In this document: positions 26,720-37,934 of the stretch, piece by piece | Numbering within the stretch: the stretch's first letter is position 1 | Layout of the letters: each line of letters opens with the position of its first letter | From: Varroa destructor | Lineage: Eukaryota; Arthropoda; Arachnida; Mesostigmata; Varroidae | Assembly: GCF_002443255.2 (NCBI RefSeq) | Contig: NW_019211454.1 | Span: 36,863,877 to 36,927,876 of the forward strand | Direction of reading: 5' to 3' | DNA: 64,000 nucleotides | Notes under the pieces: model-generated | What the model saw: the letters and a program-made list of their open reading frames with translations, nothing else | What the model was told of the DNA's origin: nothing | Databases searched by the model: none | Program-made: the position numbers and the translations under genes

Positions 26720-27803
26720 CAGTTTCCCACAATTTAGTCTTCATAAACAAAAGGTCTTTAGAGTCGTCATATCGATCTTCTTTTCCAAAGACAGCTGATC
26801 CTATTGACTCCACAGGGATATCCTAATACCAGATAGAAATCGTCACGACCGCATGTACGCTTTCTCACATTGGAGACTGTGCTACGTCGTTTCGAATGGG
26901 CGTTTGACGCCCTGTAGCTCAACGTAATTCTTTGGAATTGCTCAATTATGCATCTTATGGATATTCACGGTCAAACTGTAGCATCAGATGCCTGCATCGC
27001 AGACGGTCCGGACTAAAACCTTGCTAAACGGTACAAAATTAAGGACTCCGCACCTTAGCAGAGTTAACAGCGTCCTAACAGGGCTACGGTGAACTTCATG
27101 AGATTTGCTGCCAGGTTATGTTCTATAATCGTCCACAATGTCTTCAGGACGTTTAAATTCAACGTGCAGCTCTCGTGCAATTGAATTCTATCGCCCATGA
27201 AATCTGTTATCAGGTTTACCTTCACTCTGGTCTAAACTGCTTATGCTTCTTCGGAAATTGGCTAGAAAATTTATGAAGCCCTGCCCGTTCAATTCACGAC
27301 AGACAGAGAAGCGCACATGTTTGCACATGCTGGTACGACATTCAGACAGAAGGATCCTTGGCGATGTATTTGCCGATATAGCGGTCGTGTGTCATCAGCG
27401 GGTCTCCTTCGCCTGGGCAATTACATATTAGCTGTTTCTGTTGCCGTTGTTACTGTTTTTGCGGACTAATTTGTCTCGGTTCCTTCCTGATCTCGGTTTA
27501 TTTGAGCTTGCACCGTTGCTTTCGTGTCGGAACTTTTCAAAGTCTGATCAGCTAATACCTCGCCAATCAATGTCACCGCTGGCAGACCGTCAAGCGACGT
27601 TCCTGTCGTCACTATCCTGACAACACAGCGAAGACCCCTAATTTTGGTGACTTTCTTTTGCATTCTGTCTCCTTTTTTTCGTAGGGTGAAAACGGACGTT
27701 TAAAACAAGTAAGGCTGTTTGAGAGCAGAGCGAATTATAGCTAGTCTATTGGGTCGACCTTTACAGCCGTCTATTTACAACTCTCAGGCAAGCACCACCG
27801 CTG

Positions 27804-27820
27804 ATATATATATATATATA
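27804..27820. repeat. (AT)8 microsatellite
   Basis: Seventeen bases of AT dinucleotides. Confidence 0.85.
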
Positions 27821-28880
27821 CCTAAGCGTTCCAGGCGATAATTGCAAAAAACATCAACGAATCGGCTTGGCAAACTTGTAATCTAAATTTCCAAAGAACC
27901 ATGGAAAAACTCATGCCGATTCTCGACATTATTGGTTCTCGAGAACTATACATCGATTTTCGTTCACTTGCTTTAGTGTAGAATACATTGCACTTTGGTA
28001 TGTTCTTATCATTGTTATTCCATCCCAGCCAATATCAATGGCAACATCATCCTTCTGTGGTGTTCCTTGCTGTAGATGGAGCGCAATCTATAATAGTTGT
28101 AGCTTTTATTGTGCGGCCCGCTTCTCGCCGGACTTTGCAAAAAAGCGACCATTATAAAATATCCCCTTACATTAGAATTGTTTAGAATAACAGCGGACAA
28201 AGGTCTATAGGTAGACACGTATCCGAACGAACGATCGCCCATTTGTAAATGACGTTTAGACAGGCAGCTGATGACGCTTGGTCGGTATCTGGTAGCTATC
28301 CTTAAGGTCGAATACTGCCATTCCACACATGTGCAACCCATTGAGGAGCCAAATGGCCTGTAAAGGTGAACCTAACCGATATTGGATATGTTCGCATAGT
28401 AGAAAGTTGATCCCATCACCAATCCCGTTGATCAGAAAGCCTGACTATACTGGGGGAAGTCACTTATGCTTATATCGTATTATGATGAAGAGGCTCTTGC
28501 GAAATGGATTGTTTGTAACAACGCTAAGTATCTTTGAACTTAGGTTAGTGAGGAAGTACGTTGTTAAAGTCGATTTGTGCAAGGTCGCCGAAACAAATAT
28601 TGTAACTGCCTTTATAATCAACTTAGATGACTTAACGGATAAGAGGCATATAATGGAATGGCTTAGATAAATTCTGTTTTTCAACAAACAAACATTTTAG
28701 CGGCACGTGGCGTCTTGTGCGTAGAGGGTGGTCACAAGTACGCAACAATAATATTAGGTACACCAATTACTTAGCCACACGTTCACTATTCGCTATCGTT
28801 TGGCTCCGATAGATCTTTGCGCCGACCACAATCTGTTGTTTTTGAAAAAAACGCCAGCGTCAAACAATGCTGTCCTTCTT

Positions 28881-30110
28881 TGCTAATGTCGAACGGTGAG
28901 GCGCGCGACCGGCCCTGACTGCCGTTGTATATTCACCATGTGATTGGAGTTCTCGTTACTCCCATGGTTATCTACTTCGTTGATGCCGCTTCTCCAATAT
29001 AACTGCTGCGGTTTTTCCCCAAAAAGCGCAGCGGCCACGGTGCGCCGGTCTAACGCTGATGCTGCTGGTTCCGCACTGTAACAGCCTGTATCTGCACGTG
29101 TATGTGTGTATGTGGACAACAAACACAAGTCGCATGCGCGAACGACTCGCGTATGTCTCTGTTTGTCGCTGCTGCTGTCATCCGCTGCTATATCTTCTGC
29201 CACTGTGGTAATATCGCTGCTTCACCGTTTCCTGGGGCTGCTCAGGTGACGTCCATTTCTGCTGATGGCGGCAGAATGGTAGTCGCGTTCGGCGCTTGCG
29301 CCAGTCGCATTCACTCGCTCGAACAAGAAGTTCGCCATGCGGCAACCACCATCCCTACCTCTACTAGAGACGGTCAATCGACCGTTTTAGTGTAAAGCAA
29401 CAGTAAGTGCGCCTCTATGAGCAGTATAAGCAAGCGTCAGCATTGTGACAGGGTTCCATACTGGTCACCACCGGCTTCTAATGGAGAAGGACGGGGCGCG
29501 ATTCACAGCATTATCAACAGCAGCGGCGTCGTCGTCATCATCAGCGCTAGTGCCTGCTCTCTCTCTTTATATGTATACACGATGCTCTTTATTCTCTTTC
29601 TGTTTCTCCTTCCGACTCTCCTTGCTTTGATCCATCGTTCGTTTCGTTCTGTTCTTGTCCGATTTGAAGCCCCACTCTCTCCGTCATCTTCGTCTACGTT
29701 CTCCCCCTCACTCTCCCAACTCTCTTCAGGTTGATCTTCATTCTTCCTCGATCTCGACGTCTCTGTCCTTCTCGTGCGCGCGCGCGCGGTCTTTGTCTGC
29801 GTCTCGATTGCCAGATGCCGCGCAACAGCGGCAGCGTCACTAACAACAGCCGTGGTGTGGACCCCGGTTGTGGCCTGTTCACCTCACCTCGCGCAGCCAG
29901 CGGCTAACGTCTCGCCGTTATTGTCATCCGCCGAGGCCCATACAGCGACAACGAGGACGAAGCGTGGTGCTTGGCGGCGGCAGCAGCAGCAGCAATAGAA
30001 ACGGTAAAGATAGTAGTTGTGATGGCAGTAGTTCAACGAAGATGCGTGTGCCAGCGCGATGCAACCTATCTACAACTGCTACTTCAGGTACGTCTCTGTG
30101 TCTGTAGGTG
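28881..30110. other. CpG-rich patch with CT, GC and CAG tracts
   Basis: Many overlapping short frames on both strands reflect low stop-codon density and not real genes. It holds an alternating GC tract, (CAG)5 near 29980-29993, CT-rich runs and a strong donor-like CAG|GTACGT near 30088. It could be a first non-coding exon and promoter of a + strand gene whose coding exons lie elsewhere. Confidence 0.4.
29773..29788. repeat. Alternating GC tract, Z-DNA-prone
   Basis: CGTG followed by GC alternation gives 16 bases of strict purine/pyrimidine alternation. CpG-only runs are rare outside CpG-rich patches, and this one lies inside such a patch. Confidence 0.75.
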
Positions 30111-30391
30111 AACGTTGCTGTCGTCTACCCGCTGTCCGAGCCTCGTGACTCGTGCGTAGACTCCCCAATGGTTCAAGCCCAGCACCATGTGCGCGGAGTT
30201 TACTAGCAGAATGTAAGGAAGATACCTATTGAAGTCGCCTCTGAAGTCGCCCGTAAATCCCGTTTGTTGTTGCTGCTTTATTATAGTATCATCCGATTGA
30301 ACATGATGGCAATGGCTCAGCCCAATACATTGACTCAATGATTTTATGTGCTACAGAGACGCACCACTCAAAGATATGGAGTAGAAATAGG

Positions 30392-30433
30392 AAAAAAAAA
30401 AACCAAATATTGGACATTTTCCTTTTTTTTTTT
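30392..30433. repeat. A11...T11 inverted homopolymers
   Basis: A11 (30392-30402) and T11 (30423-30433) could pair as an 11-bp stem around a 20-base loop. Confidence 0.7.
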
Positions 30434-30543
30434 GTTAGCTGAACAGCAAGACAGAGGAGCATTCGTTCTGCAGGTATAATCAAGTACCTAATTACAGCGG
30501 ATAGACGGCTTAAGTCTTTTAGATAGAGATAACATTCGCAGAC

Positions 30544-30561
30544 ATATATATGCATATATAT
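30544..30561. repeat. 18-bp TA-rich perfect palindrome
   Basis: ATATATATGCATATATAT, self-complementary over its full length. Confidence 0.85.
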
Positions 30562-32840
30562 AACGTATGTGATGTACGCGAAAGTGAAATTACAGAGCTC
30601 TTTACGTATCGCAGGTTGCTGTGTGGTTAACGTGCGGCACCGATATCATTTCCGTGCGCCTAGACGCTGCTTCGTCCCATTTTCCGCGGTGCAAGACTAA
30701 AACTCTGCCGGCCACCCTTACATCCCTGTATAATGTACTGCGGTGCATAGGGCAGGTTGCCCTAAGTCCGACATTTTAGATTCAAGTCTGAGCCAGATCT
30801 GGCAGTATCACACCAACAGAGCTTGTTAGTAGTCGGATGATTTGCATGGAAACGGATATAGTTATATAGAACTTGGTGTATGGCGGTAGGGAGGTATCAA
30901 CGAAAAGAAGATAACCCGTCGTGAAGGCGGAGTTTGCAAACGCCGATGGGAACATCGCGGGAATCACGCGAGATGAAAACGCCGAATGCGACTGAAATTT
31001 TGTTCTGCGTAATACAAGGTCGTTAAGTAAGTAACGTCCATTGTCGTTTATCGCTCACAGTTTTGCCAATGATCAAATGTTACACATGAGTTTGAAAAGC
31101 TTATTCTTCGCGTTACGGACTGATGACGTGGCGTCCCTTTGTTAGAACTTCGAAATCCTATTTTGAGGTGAGAAGCATAGATATAGCACATGAAAAAAGA
31201 ACTCGATTTCACGGCACCGCCTTATTAAATCGAGTCGCCTCGAATCGAAGGTACCGTTTGTCACCGAGCAGCTTTACAAAATATAACTTCCTATTGTTAT
31301 CACTGTGTAAGAGTAGTATTCAGCTGGGTAGAGATTGTCTAGGCGCTTTCAACATTGCGACACTTTGTCCTCGTTCGGAACGGCTTAAGTTCTACCTGCT
31401 ACTGTATATACGTGTGCTACATAGAAATCAATGTATAGTCTAATGCATGGCATAGAGCTATCATAATGTACCATATCATCAAAGATCGATGCTAGTTAAA
31501 TGAACTGGCAGACGCCGGAGGTTGTAGTTGAATGTTGATCATAATAGCGGTAGCAAAATACAATCACTAACACAAAAGGGAAGTTCATACACGCATAAAA
31601 GGCTAACAGGGTCGGGGGTCCAACTGTGGTGGGCAAATCTAGCGTTTCGTGAGAAGTACTACGGCTGCTGTAAGCACGATTATCTGCATAGAAATTTTTC
31701 GTAACGACGCGGATCCCTTTTCTACTGGACGGGCCTAGGAGCTCATATGACTTTAGCCTTGCTTGCAACAGCCGTTGCAATGGCTGTAGCGGCAGCAAAA
31801 AGACCCGATTCAATTTCCATCTATCCAGTGTAGAGAGGATGTTGAGACGCTTATTATTCTTGCTCAAATAGGGTCCATTGTTAGGCAGAATGATTGTTCT
31901 CCGAGTGTAAATAGTTTCTAAATAGACCCTGGGTCGAGTGAAATGCAATTGTATACCTTGAGACCACACTCAAGCTTCCCGTATGCCTACTAACTTTGGC
32001 TTGGTCTGACAGAGTGTAAACGTTGATTGTTAGTAAGTCAACTAGTCACACACCGCGAAGCGATTGCTTGTCTAGCTTAATGAATGATAAATGACCATAG
32101 ATATTCACGCACAATTCCACCACCAGAAGTTGGGTATACAAAGCGAAAGGAAATGGACAAAGGTGGATAGGGGATGTGATGGTTTACATCTCTTAGATCG
32201 CAGGGTGGTCCGAATTCAAGACACGATTAAGGATCTAAGCAAATAACTATTATCGAAAAAAATACCACGCAACAGTCCATAAAAAGCGTCTTTTTAATAT
32301 AGTGCACGGAAGTTGTACGCTGAGAGTATGTCTAAACGTTCGACGTACACTTGTACGAGGCTGCCATTCGTATAGGTTAGTACGAAGGACTGAAAATAGA
32401 TAGTCTGTACTAAATGCTTGTGCCAGAATCTAAAAAAATTACGCGAGTGGCAGACAGATGCCTTAGACCTGAATGTTGGCTCATTTTTAAGATGGATCTA
32501 AGAAAAGGTAGAAAATCGTCATATCTAGATAACCTTCTTTACGAAGATGAGCCAGCATTGTACTACGATTGCGGAACGGGGTCAACATACGGATGCTTAG
32601 CTTTCGGAATATTGATCTCGGCGCATGATGAACTTACTTTCACTAAACGGAACTGTATTGACAAGACAGCACGCTTGGCGTGACAATGAGCCATGGTTGG
32701 CCTTCGGCCACTTCTGTGTACTACTATGGTCTATCGGCGACATTTTGCACCTTAAGATTGCCGTGCACAGTCATATGTCGGCGTCTTGTAACGAAGTGGA
32801 CGTACAAATGAACAACCAGCTTCGTCGGAAGTTGCGACGT

Positions 32841-33620
32841 GTATAGTTATTCTCCTGCTTCTTTTTGTCGCCGATGCTCAGTTGCTGTCACTGCTGCTAT
32901 TGTTATTGCTTCCATCTTGATCCTTCTGAAGCTTGCAGCGGCGAAGTTCGATAGTATCGTCTTTTTCATGTAGGACATAATAGCGGTGCTACAAGCAGTT
33001 GTGGGTTCGCGCCCTCTTGTTGCTACAACGAGACGAGCACGCCTTCGCCTGCTCGCTCTGCCGATTTTCCCGTCCGAGTCGATGAACGAACACAAACGAA
33101 CGAACGCGGAGCTCAGGCGGAACGTAGCTGTGTTTTGCGCTTTCGTTCAGACACTTCGTGACGCACCGATCGATACTTTCTCTGGCATGATCACCATCTT
33201 GGACAAAGAGTGGAACCTGCTAGCCGCGCTCGATGAACCATTTCGATCTACTACTGTTGCAGTCCATGAGAGTCATCTCTGCGAACCCGGCGCCTGCATA
33301 TTGCAACGTGCGCCGAAGCAGAATGGGTCAACTAGTGCGTACCATTATTGTTCAAGCTGGTCAGTCAGTCACAGGTCCTTTTTTGCTTTTCACGGGCCGC
33401 CAGGCTGCCCTCTGTCGGCCGGCCAGTCTGACTTTCTTACTTTCTTTATTTAATATTGAAAGTAGATAGAATGGAATAGAGAGTAGAAAGGGAGGGTACT
33501 CGACTTCGCTGATGGAGTTGTCAGCGACTCAACCTCTTGTTGACTCTGCTCTACCGATAGGTCGCGGTCGATTCAGTGGTGAGCGCTTTGTAGTGCGATC
33601 ACGTTAACACTGTACATAGA
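32841..33620. other. CpG-rich patch upstream of the Atonal-family gene
   Basis: A GC-richer block 1.7-2.5 kb before the bHLH gene. One + frame (32986-33453, 155 codons) is open but starts at GTG. It is more likely regulatory sequence or a non-coding exon than a protein gene. Confidence 0.4.
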
Positions 33621-35109
33621 CAGTCGCTGTCAGTGTTCGTACACTTACCTCGGTGGCTTCTACAACGTCGATGTTGTTACTGCCTTTCAATACGAAATTG
33701 TGGGGTTGGGTCTAATCGAGGCAGCTTTCTATACGCACGTATGAATGTATGTGTGTTCTAACGCAGTTCGAAAGGCGCAGTGTAAAAAACGCGACTAAGG
33801 GTTCTCTGAAGAAAGACCAACCTTTGAGGCGAGGACTCTTTCTCGTACGCTCCCTATATGCTGTTCGGCGACGTGAGGAACGCCAATCTTTCAGTTAGTC
33901 CTGAGATGAGAACCGTCCGAGATCTGCGCTGTTCTGGTGAGGTCGTTAGAGGTCTTTATTCGTTCTGGGAACAGAGGAGACACCGAAGATAGCGACAATA
34001 GCATTGTTGTCTACGCCAAGACGACATGAAGTGACGAAACCATTTAAGTGATACCTTTGTAATGAACTCGATCACTCGTCACTACACTTCTCGTGAATGT
34101 GGTACAACCGGACGTATCAAAGAAGTATGCCTTCTTTCTTAATCAAAATCGTGTTCCTCTCAAGAGATCGATATAATTTTGACAGGACAAGGGACCGCTA
34201 TTGACACAGACGCCGTTTAAGGCTGGATAGCCTAGGTCTTTTTCGACTATAACGCATACGACAGGGATAAATAGTCCTGATCAACTTATCGTAGCCTTTT
34301 TTTTTTTTCGCTCATTCATTGTATTTACATCAAAATAACAGCAGATCAAGGCTGCCACTGTCTAAGCAACGTGACGTAGGCTGTTATGCGTCCACATTCC
34401 TACAATACAACGAATAACCTGTTGTATGAAATGGTCTTAGCTTTTGCATTCAGGACGCATAAATGCTGGCTCAGTTTTGAACAATGGTTACCCCGTACAG
34501 ACTAACGTTTGCCGAAACTATCCACAGCTCTATCGAACTGACTCATATGGATATGGAATAACAGGTATGATCCTGTTTCAAGTTGATTTGACGAGAATTA
34601 CTGCTTCGGGAAAATATTTAGCTTGCAACCACCATTCGAGTCTATTAGTAAGCAGGAGGGAGAAGGGGGAAGATAGCGACGCATATATTATACAGTCTGC
34701 ACTATATCCGCGTATTGTTTTATGCAAGTGTCTTTTTTATGTTTGAACATTTATTTTTGACAGAACTAAATAAGTGCGGCCTTAAAGCACAATTACAAGT
34801 CAATTGCCTAGTAGCCAGTTTCATGGTAGAAGTTGGTGTTAACGCCCAATGTTCAATTTATTTTGAAAGACGAAAAGACTTATACACCGATTTCAATTCC
34901 ACACCTAGGACCCAGCCGGATTATACTGCACAGCATTAGGGACAACATACAAAAAATAAGCATTCAGTTCTTGGTTGCAGACGGTCAAGCGCCGACTGCC
35001 ATGTTGATCGAAGTTCTTCTGCCATCTGTAACGGTCTTCAACGAGTTTTCTTCTTTGGTTCGTTCGTCTTCAGCTCTCACCCTCAGATTTCGGCGTCTTC
35101 AGTGCTTCA
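33621..35109. other. 5' flank of the Atonal-family gene, no gene seen
   Basis: AT-rich, with a T12 run (34297-34308) and scattered E-boxes. This is where proximal enhancers of a proneural gene would be expected. Confidence 0.5.
35023..35028. promoter_or_regulatory. CATCTG E-box upstream of the Atonal-family gene
   Basis: CATCTG (CAGATG on the other strand) is the E-box form preferred by Atonal/Neurogenin-type bHLH dimers. It sits about 180 bases before the inferred start of transcription and could serve autoregulation. Other E-boxes nearby are CATATG 34544-34549, CAAGTG 34725-34730 and CAATTG 34801-34806. Six-base sites are common by chance, so the support is weak. Confidence 0.2.
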
Positions 35110-35207
35110 GGGCGGAGCATAGGGCGGGACGGGCAAGAAGGAAGACTGCCACCCTCTCCACGGTGCGATTCTTTATTTAAAGTGTGCGGTGAGGGCTTCG
35201 ATCTTCA
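35110..35207 (+). promoter_or_regulatory. Proximal promoter of the Atonal-family gene: two GC boxes, TATA-like box, possible initiator
   Basis: Two direct GC boxes, GGGCGGAGC (35110-35118) and GGGCGGGAC (35122-35130), are followed 44 bases later by a TATA-like TATTTAA (35174-35180). A TCAC initiator-like site with A at 35207 lies 33 bases after the TATA start, which is the usual spacing. GC boxes are bound by Sp/Buttonhead zinc-finger factors, which act with proneural genes in arthropods (known biology; the link here is inference). The transcription start is not proven by sequence alone. Confidence 0.5.
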
Positions 35208-35357
35208 CACCCGATTAGTCTCTGGGTTTGAAGACCACTCAAGCCAGAAAGAAGAACAAGTGCCTTTGTTCACCAGAAGTGACCTTGTGTTTAAGCCCGC
35301 AGCGACTACACGTTCTCCTACGTCTCCCTACGGACTAGTTCCCGACCCTCCCAGAAG
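35207..35357 (+). other. Inferred 5' untranslated leader of the Atonal-family gene
   Basis: About 150 bases between the proposed initiator and the start codon contain no ATG in any frame, so a scanning ribosome would meet the bHLH start first. A CAAGTG E-box lies at 35257-35262. The exact 5' end depends on the inferred promoter. Confidence 0.45.
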
Positions 35358-35960
35358 ATGGCGCTCGTGTCTACCTATTTTGAGCACCGCGATTACGCGA
35401 CTCCGACCGTCATGGTTGAGCAGCCGTCGTACTACTCTTACGAAGACTATTATTGTAACCCTGTTACTGCTACTAGCTCCTACAGCCCGTCGGCTGGTAG
35501 CCAGGGCAATAGTCCTGTACCTCCTCACAGCCCGCAAATGGCTCAAAGCACGTTCGACTTCGTTAAACTTGAATCAAACGCACCCGAAGAGATGGAGGAT
35601 GCAAGCAGCGAGTTTTCGACAGGCTCCATCGATTCCCAGATACTGAGGTCAACCTCAAGTAGTTCAAAGACGTCTTCTGGAAAGAGCTCCGGTGGTAAGA
35701 AGAAGTCTTCGGCAGCTCCTCCGCCCGTCGTGATGAAGAAACGCCGTCTCGCAGCTAACGCCCGCGAAAGGCGCAGGATGCACTCGTTGAATGTGGCATT
35801 CGACAGCCTTCGAGATGTGATTCCATCGTTGGGCAATGACCGCAAGCTATCGAAATTTGAAACTCTGCAGATGGCGCAGACATACATCGCCGCCCTGGAT
35901 GATCTGATTTCGCGTAATTCACACTATGCCCCACTTGCCCCATCATCGGCCACCTCATGA
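35358..35960 (+). CDS. ato: Atonal-family proneural bHLH transcription factor, intronless, 200 aa
   Basis: Nuclear DNA-binding factor. Atonal-family proteins dimerise with the E protein Daughterless/TCF, bind E-boxes (CANNTG) and commit ectoderm cells to sensory neuron fates. The bHLH domain lies at residues 127-186 (window 35736-35915). The basic region includes ANARERRRM (133-141), with the E-box-contacting Glu137 and surrounding arginines. Helix 1 runs about 141-156, the loop SLGNDRK about 157-163, and helix 2 starts [15 protein letters not shown]. Ser165, at the loop-helix 2 junction, is the serine reported as a phospho-switch in proneural proteins. Residues 7-42 are tyrosine-rich (8 Tyr in 36), 83-118 are serine-rich, and S/T-P sites occur at 15, 43, 52 and 58. 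Only 14 residues follow helix 2, as is usual in this family. The start is well fixed: an in-frame TAA lies at 35292-35294, no other ATG intervenes, and the context AAG-ATG-G is favourable. The length is close to the short family members Amos and Cato, so which paralogue it is (ato, amos or cato) remains open. Confidence 0.95.
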   Translation: MALVSTYFEHRDYATPTVMVEQPSYYSYEDYYCNPVTATSSYSPSAGSQGNSPVPPHSPQMAQSTFDFVKLESNAPEEMEDASSEFSTGSIDSQILRSTSSSSKTSSGKSSGGKKKSSAAPPPVVMKKRRLAANARERRRMHSLNVAFDSLRDVIPSLGNDRKLSKFETLQMAQTYIAALDDLISRNSHYAPLAPSSATS

Positions 35961-36201
35961 AATGAGCATGGTCACAAGTAGGGAGTTCCCTTTACTGTGA
36001 CGGTTTGCTGTACAAAGTATCTCGTTAAGTTATTATTATGTGTTCCATTTATATATACAATAGATTTATCCGCTGCCAACGAGGTGTAGCGCAGTGTTGT
36101 ACATATCTCTTTTTTCTTCTATGGCGATGGTGATAAACGAAAATGAGATCGTTTTTGGGCATACCCACTGTTATTAGCCAGCCTCTACAGCTATCACCAA
36201 A

Positions 36202-36226
36202 GTGTCAACAGAGGAATAGTTGACAC
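36202..36226 (+). other. 3' UTR stem-loop, 8-bp perfect stem
   Basis: GTGTCAAC (36202-36209) and GTTGACAC (36219-36226) are exact reverse complements around a 9-base loop. It lies in the transcribed 3' UTR, so it could fold in the mRNA. It matches no named RNA element that I recognise. Confidence 0.4.
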
Positions 36227-36382
36227 CCTTTACAAAAACTTTTAGGCGTGTACCACACGAACAACACAATATTACGTGTTTCATGCTCAACTTGTGGTTC
36301 CAATAAGCGAAACCAGTCCTGCTAGTCCTGAGATAATGGTTGCTGACCCTGGTGGTCGTCTGTGACACGTTTCGGTGTCCTG

Positions 36383-36388
36383 ATTAAA
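36383..36388 (+). terminator. Variant poly(A) signal ATTAAA
   Basis: ATTAAA is the commonest variant of the cleavage/polyadenylation signal. It lies 422 bases after the bHLH stop codon and could give a shorter mRNA lacking the 36429-36472 hairpin. Confidence 0.3.
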
Positions 36389-36428
36389 TAAGGATGAAAG
36401 GTCCATAATGATCACATCGGCTGTGCCT

Positions 36429-36472
36429 TACTGTAGGAAACATTGCATGCTTTGCAATTGCACTTTACAGTA
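36429..36472 (+). other. 3' UTR two-step hairpin
   Basis: An outer stem pairs TACTGTA (36429-36435) with TACAGTA (36466-36472). An inner stem pairs ATTGCA (36442-36447) with TGCAAT (36453-36458) around the 5-base loop TGCTT. The steps are separated by a 6/7-base internal loop. It lies downstream of the variant poly(A) signal, so only the longer transcript would carry it. At 44 bases it is too short for a typical pre-microRNA. Confidence 0.35.
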
Positions 36473-36587
36473 TGAACATAATTAGAATAATTATTACTAC
36501 TATTACCTGCACTAATATACTATCGTGCCATGATTTGTACATATAGCAGATATGTAAGAAAGATGGACAACGACAAGAGGAAATACC

Positions 36588-36593
36588 AATAAA
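36588..36593 (+). terminator. Poly(A) signal AATAAA of the Atonal-family gene
   Basis: CAATAAAG, a canonical polyadenylation signal, lies 627 bases after the stop codon. A run with GT and T-rich bases follows within 40-60 bases. It is the first AATAAA on the + strand after the gene. Confidence 0.55.
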
Positions 36594-37917
36594 GAAAAAT
36601 TATTGAAGGAAAAACAACTACTCCGAGTCCTTTCGTTACTATAATGTTAATCTAATATTTTTAAAAGGATTATGTCTAGGCAGTAGAGGTATAGTGAGTA
36701 TCATGATAAGGAAAAGCATACTAGGCTGAAAAAAGCGCTAGCTAAAAAAATCGAATTCTCGTTCTACTGCCTGTATGTGTAGTTAGGTAGAGACCAGATT
36801 CTGAATTTCCGACTAGTCAAGGCTGTAGGAAGAAAAATACTTTACAAACACGTTTTTGCTTATCTTGTCCAATCTCCAAGTTGACAGACACTGGCTAAGA
36901 CAAAAACACTACCTTCCTACATACGACAATCGGGACTTACGGTCAGAATTGTTTGTACCCAGTTAAATTTTAACGGGAGAGCGTGCTTGTGGACGTTTGA
37001 AAATCATCAATCAGCGGCAATAGCATCGATTAGCCTTCTGCTCTATCAAATATTACATTTAGTTAAGCAACGTATTTAAGTTGTACAATATAACTTCCTT
37101 CAGTCTCTGTAAACACAATGTCTTTGATAACTACATGATGTAATTAGACGGCATACGCAAAAGGACCAATAGACAACCGCAAACAGACCACGTATAAGCC
37201 TGTCTACCCATCTGCAAATCACAATGGAGGCGTATATCATAATGGAGGAAACTTTTAATAAAGCACCTGGTTAAACTTTCGTTAGAGAGCAAAGGCTCCC
37301 TGAAGTAGAGTTTTTCTGAAGGATGGTTAGTTTGATTTGAGTAAAAAATGTGTATCTATTCTGCTTCACTGTATTTTAATACTAAAACTTTTATGCGCTG
37401 ACCTATTTCAAGAAAAACAAGCTACGACGTTCATGCTTTCTATTTTAGCAGATGTACCATGTTTCTCCAACAAGCATGACGTATAGCAAAGGAAGGGATG
37501 CCAGATCTATAGACACAAATCTTCCGAGAAGAGAACGCCATGGAGTTACCTTCTAACGAGGAATTCGCGCAATGACTGTTTGCCCCTAGCTCCAAGCTCT
37601 CGCTAACAGGCAGAATTTTTGTATGAATATTGCTCTATATTTGCAGGGAAACTCATTGGGAATAGATTCTTTTCAGCTCTGATTTATGATTCCGCTTTAT
37701 TATTTAGAAGAACAGGTATTAGGATAACGGGAAAGCAGGCTTTTTGTTTCTATGCTTATGTCGCAATGAAGATCCTTGCAAAAGAAATGGAACATTGGAG
37801 AGCGAGCCTTAATAAGCCTTGTATCTTTTCCACGGCGTCAGTGCTTTGAATAACAGCTCCAAACATGGAGATGCATGTATGGAACGCCTATTCTCACATT
37901 GATTGAACGTCCACTTG

Positions 37918-37934
37918 AACGAACATAGTTCGTT
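37918..37934. repeat. 7-bp hairpin
   Basis: AACGAAC pairs with GTTCGTT around ATA. Short, so possibly chance. Confidence 0.5.

Larger units (their letters stand above)
22918..28880. other. No supportable gene apart from one candidate exon
   Basis: AT-rich spacer with the GACT and AT microsatellites and the C/T tract before 24743. The palindrome TCGATGATCATCGA lies near 24116. An ATG-started 113-codon frame (28329-28670, +) shows no recognisable domain. Confidence 0.55.
30111..32840. other. No supportable gene
   Basis: AT-rich spacer with an A11/T11 pair and an 18-bp TA palindrome. The 157-codon minus frame at 31496-31969 lacks an ATG near its start and resembles no family. Confidence 0.55.
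35961..36615 (+). other. Inferred 3' untranslated region of the Atonal-family gene
   Basis: AT-rich sequence from the TGA stop to shortly after the AATAAA at 36588. It holds two stem-loops (36202-36226 and 36429-36472) and a variant poly(A) signal between them and the canonical one. I looked for the K-box, Brd-box and GY-box microRNA sites known from Drosophila proneural and Notch-pathway mRNAs and saw no exact copy. The 3' end is placed about 20 bases after the canonical signal and is approximate. Confidence 0.55.

Noticed and set aside
30160..30190. GGTTCAAGCCC resembling a tRNA B box
   Set aside because: No box A at the right distance and no acceptor or anticodon stems.
31496..31969. 157-codon minus-strand frame
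   Set aside because: It starts at GTG with no ATG until far inside, shows no recognisable domain, and its length is within chance expectation for the window.
32986..33453. 155-codon + frame
   Set aside because: It starts at GTG, lies in a GC-rich block with few stops, and has no recognisable domain.
35182..35646. 154-codon frame overlapping the bHLH gene in another frame
   Set aside because: It is the shadow of the bHLH coding sequence and its leader. The peptide shows no domain.
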